Positions 1 to 5,155 of a stretch of 27,984 nucleotides of DNA are shown in pieces. The number at the start of each line of letters is the position of its first letter. The first letter of the stretch is position 1. The position numbers were made by a program, and so were the translations under genes. The stretch comes from DASXSB01 sp036506275. Its GTDB lineage: Bacteria; Methylomirabilota; Methylomirabilia; Rokubacteriales; CSP1-6. The notes beneath the pieces were generated by a model. That model saw only the letters and a program-made list of their open reading frames with translations, did no database searches and was not told the origin of the DNA. The DNA lies in assembly GCA_036506275.1 (NCBI GenBank), contig DASXSB010000044.1:1-27984 (forward strand), in the 5' to 3' direction.

Positions 1-87
1 GCCACCCGCCACCACGAGCAGGGATGGCGCATGCTGGCCACGCTCGCCGAGAAGGTGCTAGACCTCGGGAAGGAGTCACTACGCTGA
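1..87 (+). CDS. SRPBCC/AHSA1-like domain protein, C-terminal end (partial)
   Basis: The window opens inside a frame that ends at TGA 85-87 and encodes 28 residues. The tail reads RHHEQGWRMLATLAEKVL, which resembles the last helix of SRPBCC (START-like, AHSA1/YndB type) proteins, where an H-E-Q-G-W block precedes a leucine-rich amphipathic helix. Such proteins bind small hydrophobic ligands, but no substrate can be inferred. The gene lies 65 bp upstream of the VOC gene on the same strand, a pairing common in predicted operons. Only the tail is visible, so the family call rests on one short motif. Confidence 0.6.
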   Translation, partial: ATRHHEQGWRMLATLAEKVLDLGKESLR

Positions 88-152
88 CCGCTGGCGGCAC
101 GAGTCGGGCGCGCGATCGACACGGGCGAGCGCCCGTCTGAAAGGAGACCCCG

Positions 153-521
153 ATGGCAAACCCGTTCGTCCACGTGGAACTGCACAGCAACAATCTCCAG
201 AAAGCCAGAGACTTCTACACACGCCTGTTCGGGTGGAAGCTGCAGGACGAGCCCATGCCGGGCGACGGCAGCTACACGATGATCGATGTGGGAGGCGGCA
301 CCGGCGGCGGCATGATGGCCACGCGCGCGCCGGGAGAACCGTCGCACTGGCTCGCCTACGTCGGGGTGGACGACATCGACGCCTCCACCAAGAAGGCCAA
401 GGAGCTAGGTGCGAAGGTGGTCATGGACGTGACAGAGGTCGGGAAGTTCGGTTGGATGAGCATCATCACTGATCCGACCGGCGCCACCTTCGCCATGTGG
501 AAGCCGATGAAGCGCGAGTAG
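153..521 (+). CDS. VOC family protein (glyoxalase/bleomycin-resistance fold)
   Basis: This 122-residue protein has the vicinal-oxygen-chelate layout: an N-terminal strand with FVHVELHSNN, then ARDFYTRLFGWKL, a glycine-rich middle (GGGTGGGMM), and a second half with WLAYVGVDDIDAST, AKELGAKVVMDV and a closing DPTGATFAMWKP. This matches the two beta-alpha-beta-beta-beta modules of the short, single-domain members that act as dimers. VOC proteins bind a metal and act as lyases, isomerases, dioxygenases or ligand-binding resistance proteins, and the exact role cannot be read here. The start is fixed by AAAGGAG placed six bases before ATG. It follows the partial SRPBCC gene on the same strand and may be co-transcribed with it. 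Confidence 0.9.
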   Translation: MANPFVHVELHSNNLQKARDFYTRLFGWKLQDEPMPGDGSYTMIDVGGGTGGGMMATRAPGEPSHWLAYVGVDDIDASTKKAKELGAKVVMDVTEVGKFGWMSIITDPTGATFAMWKPMKRE

Positions 522-607
522 CGACGCGGGTCGAGCTGTGGGCGACCGGCCTCGTCCGTCGGGGCCGGTCGCTACGAAATCGCCGTTCTCAGGTCAGAGC
601 TGCGACA

Positions 608-1135
608 TCACGTCTTCGCGGGCGGCACGTACTCGTAGTCGGAACGGCACTTCTGCATGATCGCGCGCAGGTCCTGGCGCAGTTCCTCGAGCGTCGGTCG
701 CCCCACGAACCACCAGCCGTTATAGATCCGATGGATGGTGAGGTCCGGGTAAAGCGAGAACGTGTAGGGGACGGCCACCAGGCCGTGCTCGAAGCCGGGC
801 GCCGTCTGCTCCACGATGTCGAGCTCGTTGACGGCCCGCCGCTCGTGGTCGCTCAGGAACGTGAAGGTGGCGCCGAGGCCGGCGCGGAACGCCGCCGTCA
901 CCTCGGGAGGATCGGTGCTGACGACCGCGAGCTGACAGTAGTTCACGGCCAGCTCGTCCTGCATGGTGGTGAGGTGCCTGACCTGGCACGAGCACTTCGG
1001 TCACCAGTAGCCGCGATAGAAGCTCACGATGAGCGGAAAGCCGTTGGCGAGCGCGGACAGCCGTAGCGGGCGCCGGCGGTGGTCCGGGAGTTCGAGGTCG
1101 GGAAGCCGACTGCCGACGACGAGATCAGCGCGCAT
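608..1135 (-). CDS. Selenocysteine-containing peroxiredoxin-like redoxin (in-frame TGA read as Sec45)
   Basis: The frame runs from ATG at 1135 to the stop at 608, giving 175 residues if TGA 1003-1001 is read through. Both halves are one redoxin (AhpC/TSA, thioredoxin fold) protein. Before the TGA are GSRLPDLELPDH and LIVSFYRGYW; after it come PKCSCQVRHLTTMQDEL, QLAVVSTDPPEVTAAF, FTFLSDHERRAVNELDI and IHRIYNGWWFVGRPTLEEL. The family carries Cys-Pro after the Y/W at this position, so Sec45 replaces the peroxidatic cysteine in U-P-K-C, with Cys48 or Cys50 as possible resolving thiols. There is no signal peptide, so it is probably cytoplasmic. GGAGG lies seven bases before ATG 1135, which supports the upstream start. 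A SECIS-like hairpin follows the TGA. The alternative is a point-mutated or misread Cys codon; without read-through only a 44-residue stub or a fragment from 964 would be made. Confidence 0.85.
974..1003 (-). promoter_or_regulatory. Bacterial SECIS element (UGA plus stem-loop)
   Basis: Reading the minus strand from UGA (1003-1001), 16 bases separate it from the hexaloop AGGUCA (984-979). The loop is closed by a perfect five-pair stem, GUGCC (989-985) with GGCAC (978-974). A second short helix, GUG (995-993) with CAC (971-969), can form below a small internal loop. The E. coli fdhF SECIS has loop AGGUCU starting 17 bases after its UGA, with a G and U contacted by SelB. Here the matching G and U lie only one base closer. 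The hairpin is inside the coding region, as bacterial SECIS elements must be. Confidence 0.8.
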
Positions 1136-1173
1136 GCCGTGTCCTCCGCAACGTCACGACCGCGAGGCGGACG

Positions 1174-1908
1174 TCACCACCGAACGCCGAGGCCGATCAG
1201 GAACGAGTGCGTGTTGAGATCCGTTTGCAGCGAGCTCTTGGCGAGCGAGGAGTCACGCAGGTCCACGTCCACGTCCGTGTGCGTGTAGCGGTATTCCGCG
1301 ATGAGGTCGAGGTTCTTGTAGATACGGAAGGCGACGCCCGCCGCCGCCTTGTAGCCGAGCGAGACCGTGCTGTTGTCCTCCTGATTCCGGAACTGCTGGG
1401 TGCTGCGCGGAGTCACGGTCGTGATGAACACCGGCGCCCCCAGCGCGATGTACGGCTGGAGGACGCCGTGCGGCTCCTCCTCCGTCTTGAACAGCGGCAA
1501 TCGTAGGATGAGGTCAGCGGAAATCGTGGTCGTATCGATGTCGATCCGGCCCGTGTGCGTGGTGACGCCGGTGGCGCAGCCGCCCACGAGGAAGCAGCCG
1601 TCGCCGCGTACCGCCTGGGGCGGGATGTTGGGAGAGAACTTGAAGAAGTCGAGGGCCACCCCGAGGAACGGCACCGCGTCGAAGTATTTGCCGAAGCGCC
1701 CGCCGTAGGCGAACGCCGTCCCGAACTCGGTGTCACGGTACACTCCGTGACCGGCAACGCGATCGTGGATGTGGACGTCGTGGTCCGTGGTGAGACTGGC
1801 GCCGGTAAAGATCGCGCCGAACCACTCCGCGCTCCCGGGGCGGCCGCTCAGCGCGAGCACGGCCATGGCGACGAGCAGCACCGCGCCGACCTTCGTGGCT
1901 GCCTTCAT
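1174..1908 (-). CDS. Outer-membrane beta-barrel protein
   Basis: This 244-residue protein begins with a signal peptide (charged MKAATK, hydrophobic VLLVAMAVLALS, likely cleavage after GSA near residue 27). The mature part has alternating polar/hydrophobic strands separated by turns, for example TEFGTAFAYGGRFGKYF, SADLILRLPLF, VSLGYKAAAGVAFRIYKNLDLIAEYRY and a final HSFLIGLGVRW. A C-terminal aromatic residue is the usual BAM recognition signal. These features fit the OmpW/Omp-beta-barrel class of small eight-stranded porin-like proteins, though the substrate is unknown. Cys pairs (GDGCFLVGGCATG) sit in a predicted loop. ATG 1908 is chosen because GGAGG lies eight bases upstream; an ATG at 1932 is possible but lies before that ribosome-binding site. 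Confidence 0.82.
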   Translation of the reverse strand: MKAATKVGAVLLVAMAVLALSGRPGSAEWFGAIFTGASLTTDHDVHIHDRVAGHGVYRDTEFGTAFAYGGRFGKYFDAVPFLGVALDFFKFSPNIPPQAVRGDGCFLVGGCATGVTTHTGRIDIDTTTISADLILRLPLFKTEEEPHGVLQPYIALGAPVFITTVTPRSTQQFRNQEDNSTVSLGYKAAAGVAFRIYKNLDLIAEYRYTHTDVDVDLRDSSLAKSSLQTDLNTHSFLIGLGVRW

Positions 1909-1990
1909 TCGGTGGTCCTCCGCGTAGGGCATTGTCGCGTTTCGCGGACGATTGTGCCACGACCCCGCCGCCGGTCCGCGCCTTATACCA

Positions 1991-2055
1991 CGAGGACGGC
2001 CTAGACCGCGAGGACGGCCTAGACCGCGAGGACGCCCTAGACCGCGAGGACGCCC
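1991..2055. repeat. 18-bp tandem repeat, about 3.6 copies, across the LuxR stop codon
   Basis: The unit CGAGGACGGCCTAGACCG occurs at 1991-2008 and 2009-2026, at 2027-2044 with one change, and as a partial copy at 2045-2055. On the minus strand each unit equals six codons encoding the tail GVLAV plus TAG, or close variants. The end of the LuxR gene has therefore been duplicated in tandem, with its stop codon. The copies downstream of the first stop (2037-2039) are outside the gene. Confidence 0.95.
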
Positions 2056-2663
2056 CGGCGCAACGCGAGCGCCACCGCCTCCGTGCGGCTCCGCGCCCCG
2101 AGCTTGCCGAGAATGGACGCGACGTGGAACTTCACGGTGTGGCGCGAGATGGCGAGGCGGGCGGCGATGACCCGGTTGCTGGCGCCGTCCGCGATCAGCT
2201 CCACGATCTCGCGCTCGCGCGCCGTCAGCGGCGCCCCCGCCGCCGGGTCCCCCGCCACCGCCGGGTGCAGGGCGTCGGGATGGAGCACGAGGAGGCCGGC
2301 GTGGACGGCGCGCACCGCCGCCGCCAGCTCCTCCGCCGTCACGTCGATCGGCACCGCCGCCCGCAGCCCGAGTCCGCGCGCCGCGGGCGTCCACAGCTTT
2401 GCGGGGTCGTCGGCGAGCGCTATGATCGCCGGTCGCCGTGGCCAGGCGAGGCCGGCCCGCAAGACCCGCCGCGCCTCGGCGTCGCCGAGTACCAGCGCGA
2501 TCGTTGCGCCCGTCTCATCGATGCGGAGGCTGCGCCACTCCGCGGGCGTGCACACGTCGATGCGCCAGCCGGTGAGCTCGCGCAGCGCGGTCTCCACCCG
2601 CGCCGCGCGCATCGAATCCGTGGCGACGACGATGGCCGTGCGCGTTCGCGTGTCCCGGCTCAC
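2037..2663 (-). CDS. LuxR-family regulator with degenerate receiver-like domain
   Basis: This 208-residue protein has an N-terminal alpha/beta domain (about 1-125) that resembles a response-regulator receiver (TAIVVATDS, ALVLGDAEA, PAIIALADD) but lacks an obvious acidic pocket and the conserved K-P pair, so phosphorylation is doubtful. The C-terminal domain is a clear LuxR/FixJ helix-turn-helix: LTAREREIVELIADGASN, then VIAARLAISRHTVKFHVASI and LGKLGARSRTEAV. It should bind DNA as a dimer. The start is GTG 2663, which overlaps the stop of the upstream protease in a GTGA arrangement, implying translational coupling. The last codons lie in an 18-bp tandem repeat. Its target genes are unknown, but the two linked proteases are the natural candidates. 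Confidence 0.85.
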   Translation of the reverse strand: MSRDTRTRTAIVVATDSMRAARVETALRELTGWRIDVCTPAEWRSLRIDETGATIALVLGDAEARRVLRAGLAWPRRPAIIALADDPAKLWTPAARGLGLRAAVPIDVTAEELAAAVRAVHAGLLVLHPDALHPAVAGDPAAGAPLTAREREIVELIADGASNRVIAARLAISRHTVKFHVASILGKLGARSRTEAVALALRRGVLAV

Positions 2664-3241
2664 GTGGAGCCCGGGGCCGCGGACACGACGAAGCGGCGCA
2701 CGTCGTCGATGGGGATCGCGAGCGCCAGGCCGCCGGCCATCATCGTGTTGATGCCCACCACCCGCCCGGCCGCGTCGGCGAGGGGACCGCCCGAGTTCCC
2801 GGGCGCCAGCCGAAGGTCGGCATGGATGAAGCGCCGTCGCCCCGCCCCCGCCGGCGCGAGCGCGTGGACGATGCCCGCCGTGATCGTGCGTGAGAGGCCG
2901 AACGGATTGCCGAGAGCGACCACGAGCGCGCCCACGCGCAGACGATCCGGATCCGACAAGGCGGCGGGCGCCGTCGCCATCTCCGCCACGCGGAGAACGG
3001 CGAGGTCCGCGCGCCGGTCGGCGACGACCAGATGGCCCTCGACGTGCCGGCCGTCCGCGAGGCCGACGCGCAGGCAGGCGGCGCGGGCGACGTGAGCGTT
3101 CGTCACCACGAGGTCCCGTGCCCATACGATTCCGGCGCCGCCACCGCCGGCGCCGGAGATCTCGACCGTTACCTCACGAAGCCCGTCGGCGATCCGGGCG
3201 AGGTGAGGTGGCAGCGGTTCAAGCGCGGGAAGGGCGCTCAC
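2660..3241 (-). CDS. HtrA-like (S1C) trypsin-type serine protease, no PDZ
   Basis: A compact 193-residue trypsin-fold protein. The catalytic triad is visible: His50 in TNAHV, Asp79 in RRADLAVLR and Ser150 in APGNSGGPL. GNPFGLSRTITAGIV before the serine is typical of DegP/HtrA proteases. There is no signal peptide, membrane segment or PDZ domain, so it looks cytoplasmic and shorter than usual HtrA proteins. The start is GTG 3241, 23 bp inside the end of the preceding HtrA-PDZ gene, and its stop overlaps the start of the LuxR gene. The three form one translationally linked unit. It may cooperate with the PDZ partner or be a regulatory protease; the substrate is unknown. Confidence 0.88.
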   Translation of the reverse strand: MSALPALEPLPPHLARIADGLREVTVEISGAGGGGAGIVWARDLVVTNAHVARAACLRVGLADGRHVEGHLVVADRRADLAVLRVAEMATAPAALSDPDRLRVGALVVALGNPFGLSRTITAGIVHALAPAGAGRRRFIHADLRLAPGNSGGPLADAAGRVVGINTMMAGGLALAIPIDDVRRFVVSAAPGST

Positions 3242-4112
3242 CGACGGTCACCGGGACGTCGCGCGGTTCGCCGCCGCGCAAGATACGGGTGGTCACGGCG
3301 CTCCCGACGCGGTCGGGTTGGAGCACGGCCACTAGATCTCCCGGATCCGCGATCGCACGTCCGTCGATCGAGACGATGACGTCGCCGATCACCAGCCCCG
3401 CCGCCGCCGCCGGACTCGGCGAGGTCACGTTCACGACGATGACCGCCGTTCGCTGCGCGACATTCAGCCGCGCGCGGAGATCGTCCGGAAGCGCGATGGG
3501 CTGGGTGCCGACCCCGAGGTAGGCGCGCGGAATCTTTCCGCCCCGGAGCACGTGCTCGGTGAGTCGGGTCACGGCGCCGGCGCGAACCGCGCACTGAAGG
3601 TGGCGCGATACCCCGGACGTCGCGATGCCGACGACGCGGCCGAGGACGTCGACGAGCGGCCCTCCCGAGAAGCCGGGATAGAGCGTGAGATCGACGGCCA
3701 GAATCTCGTTCGCTCCCGCCCGACGCCCGCCCCGCACGTCGAGCGCGCTCACGATGCCCGCGCTGGCGCGCGGCCCGGCGCCGACGGCGAGGACCATGTG
3801 GCCGATGCGCACCTCGCCGTCATCCCCGATGTCCGCGACGGGCGCGGCGCCGGCGTCGGCGCGGAGCACGGCGATGTCGAGGCCGGGATCGCGTCCGGCG
3901 AGCTGGGCCGAGAGCGTCCGGCCGTCGGGAGCGGTCAGCGTCACCTCGCGGTCAGGGTCCACGGTATGGCTCGCGGTGACGATGAGCCCGTCCCGCCAGT
4001 GCACACCCGTCGACGGCAATCGTGGCCGGCCGTGCACCGCGAACGTGGACCCGGCCGCTCGCTCGACGGCCTCCGCCAAGGCGTTGGAGAGATCCATCAC
4101 TGTCGTCATCAT
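3219..4112 (-). CDS. HtrA-like serine protease with C-terminal PDZ domain
   Basis: This protein has 297 residues from ATG 4112, or 296 from the adjacent ATG 4109. A trypsin-like domain (about 20-195) holds His49 in TASHT, Asp79 in GLDIAVLR and Ser149 in YPGFSGGPL. A PDZ domain follows (about 205-290): RAYLGVGTQ, then AAAAGLVIGDVIVSIDGRAI. This is the DegP/HtrA order, but with one PDZ and no signal peptide or anchor, unlike the usual periplasmic forms. An in-frame ATG at 4202 would add a basic, low-complexity stretch and is less likely, because the GGAGG and GAGG boxes sit just before 4112. It is first in a unit with a second protease and a LuxR regulator. Confidence 0.88.
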   Translation of the reverse strand: MMTTVMDLSNALAEAVERAAGSTFAVHGRPRLPSTGVHWRDGLIVTASHTVDPDREVTLTAPDGRTLSAQLAGRDPGLDIAVLRADAGAAPVADIGDDGEVRIGHMVLAVGAGPRASAGIVSALDVRGGRRAGANEILAVDLTLYPGFSGGPLVDVLGRVVGIATSGVSRHLQCAVRAGAVTRLTEHVLRGGKIPRAYLGVGTQPIALPDDLRARLNVAQRTAVIVVNVTSPSPAAAAGLVIGDVIVSIDGRAIADPGDLVAVLQPDRVGSAVTTRILRGGEPRDVPVTVGERPSRA

Positions 4113-4218
4113 TGTCCTCGCTTCCTCCATTCGACGCCGCTCCGGCGCCGGGCGCCTTTCCGGTGTCAGGCTCAGGATAGAGAGCCTCGCGGAGGCGGAC
4201 ATCCGCCAGACGGGCAGG

Positions 4219-4290
4219 TCGGTCCCGCCTAGAGCCGGGTTCCCGAACTCGCTGGCGCTCCGATTGCACGAGGGAAGGAGGCGGGACCGA
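4219..4290. repeat. Perfect 12-bp inverted repeat, 48-bp spacer
   Basis: TCGGTCCCGCCT at 4219-4230 is matched exactly by AGGCGGGACCGA at 4279-4290. Two further pairs (GG with CC) can form outside after a two-base bulge. No transposase gene lies between the arms. Confidence 0.9.
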
Positions 4291-4303
4291 GACCTATTTG
4301 CGA

Positions 4304-4323
4304 TCGTCGTCGCAAGACGACGA
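4304..4323 (+). other. Hairpin with GCAA (GNRA) tetraloop
   Basis: TCGTCGTC at 4304-4311 pairs perfectly with GACGACGA at 4316-4323 across the loop GCAA. A GNRA loop is present only if the plus strand is transcribed. Confidence 0.75.
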
Positions 4324-4382
4324 GCGTCGATGAGTTCCGGTTAGGCGACAGCGACGAGATTCGTCGCAGAGCCTACACGATC

Positions 4383-4430
4383 GTCGGCAGTCGCCCGGCG
4401 GTGGTATTGAACCGGCGTGCGACTGCCGAC
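4383..4430 (-). terminator. Perfect 12-bp inverted repeat after the lectin-like gene; possible terminator
   Basis: GTCGGCAGTCGC at 4383-4394 pairs with GCGACTGCCGAC at 4419-4430, with a 24-base loop that itself carries CCGG on both sides. It begins 22 bp past the stop of the minus-strand lectin-like gene, a normal place for a terminator. There is no T-run after it, so it is either a non-canonical terminator, a 3'-end stabiliser or part of the structured region. Confidence 0.4.
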
Positions 4431-4452
4431 ACGTGCCCGACGCTTACTTCGT

Positions 4453-5106
4453 CTACTTCGTCGCGAAGCAGTAGAGCAGGCCGTTGCCGCCCGTGCTCTT
4501 CAAGTCGTTCTGGCTGCACCCACCATCCGGGCCGCGGGACATGTGCGACGAGTTCCACGACTTCGACGCGTCGTCGTCGCGCAGGCCCATCCGGTCGTGG
4601 TGACCGACCATCGCCGTTCCTTGTCCGCTCTTCGTCCAGTTGCCGCACGTGCGATCCTCGCCGGCGGGGAAGGCGGTGCCGTCGGACTGGGTGCCGGTGA
4701 GGATGTCGTGCATGTTCGGCGTGTCGCCGCGGCCGTTGACCATCTCACCCTTCTCGTTGAGCGCGGTCTGCTTGGTGATGTTGTTCTTGCCGTGCAGCTC
4801 GGCGACGTCCTTGGCGATCACAACGCCCTTGGCGTTCTTCCAGGGACCGGTGCCGATGCGATCCTTGGCGTTGACGGCGCCGGAACCCTGCGTGCTCAGA
4901 TAGGCGTGCCAGGTCTTGTTGCCGGCGCCCGCGGCCTGCGCGAGACTCTGGCACTGCTTGTCGGCGCCCTCGAGGCCACCGAGGTCTGCGCCTTTGCCGG
5001 GACCGGTGCTGGTGATGAAGAACGACATGTCGCTCTGCTGGGCGTGCGTATCCGTGGTGAGCCCGAGCAGCAGCAGGAGAACCGACGCCGCGATCCAGAA
5101 GGCCAT
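4453..5106 (-). CDS. Secreted lectin-like protein (C-type-lectin/endostatin-like fold)
   Basis: This 217-residue protein starts with a signal peptide (MAFWIAASVLLLLLGL, likely cut after THA near residue 22). The mature protein begins MSFFITSTGPGKGADLGGLE and continues with GADKQCQSLAQAAGAGNKTW, HAYLST, DRIGTGPWKNAKG, GDTPNMHDILTG, RTCGNWT, AMVGHHDRMG and ends GGNGLLYCFA. The four spaced cysteines and the W/H/G pattern match proteins annotated as bacterial lectins with a C-type-lectin-like or endostatin-like fold. Two disulfides are likely. The ligand is unknown. ATG 5106 is preceded by GGAGG eight bases upstream. It is a lone gene about 50 bp downstream of the cyclase gene on the same strand. 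Confidence 0.78.
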   Translation of the reverse strand: MAFWIAASVLLLLLGLTTDTHAQQSDMSFFITSTGPGKGADLGGLEGADKQCQSLAQAAGAGNKTWHAYLSTQGSGAVNAKDRIGTGPWKNAKGVVIAKDVAELHGKNNITKQTALNEKGEMVNGRGDTPNMHDILTGTQSDGTAFPAGEDRTCGNWTKSGQGTAMVGHHDRMGLRDDDASKSWNSSHMSRGPDGGCSQNDLKSTGGNGLLYCFATK

Positions 5107-5155
5107 TTTTCTTTCCTCCGTGCGTGAAGTTCGCAACTGCGGTCAGAAGTGTACG

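Larger units (their letters stand above)
4113..4452. other. 340-bp gene-free region rich in inverted repeats
   Basis: No convincing gene is present. From left to right there are a GCCTC/GAGGC hairpin (4184-4196), a perfect 12-bp inverted repeat (4219-4230 with 4279-4290), an 8-bp hairpin with a GCAA tetraloop (4304-4323), a compound hairpin (TAGGC/GCCTA at 4342-4346 and 4371-4375 outside GCGACGA/TCGTCGC at 4351-4357 and 4361-4367) and another perfect 12-bp inverted repeat (4383-4394 with 4419-4430). It separates two minus-strand genes. It could hold a structured RNA, palindromic repeats, or the 3' end of the lectin-like transcript and the promoter of the protease unit. Confidence 0.7.

Noticed and set aside
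608..964. A shorter 118-residue redoxin starting at ATG 964
   Set aside because: It would lack the first beta strand and the whole active site, and no ribosome-binding site precedes 964. The Sec read-through explains both halves.
720..1004. Minus-strand frame of 94 codons overlapping the redoxin
   Set aside because: It is the wrong frame; the redoxin motifs are all in the frame that includes the TGA.
4219..4290. Ends of a small transposable element
   Set aside because: The 12-bp inverted arms enclose only 48 bp and I see no flanking target duplication; a hairpin is the simpler reading.
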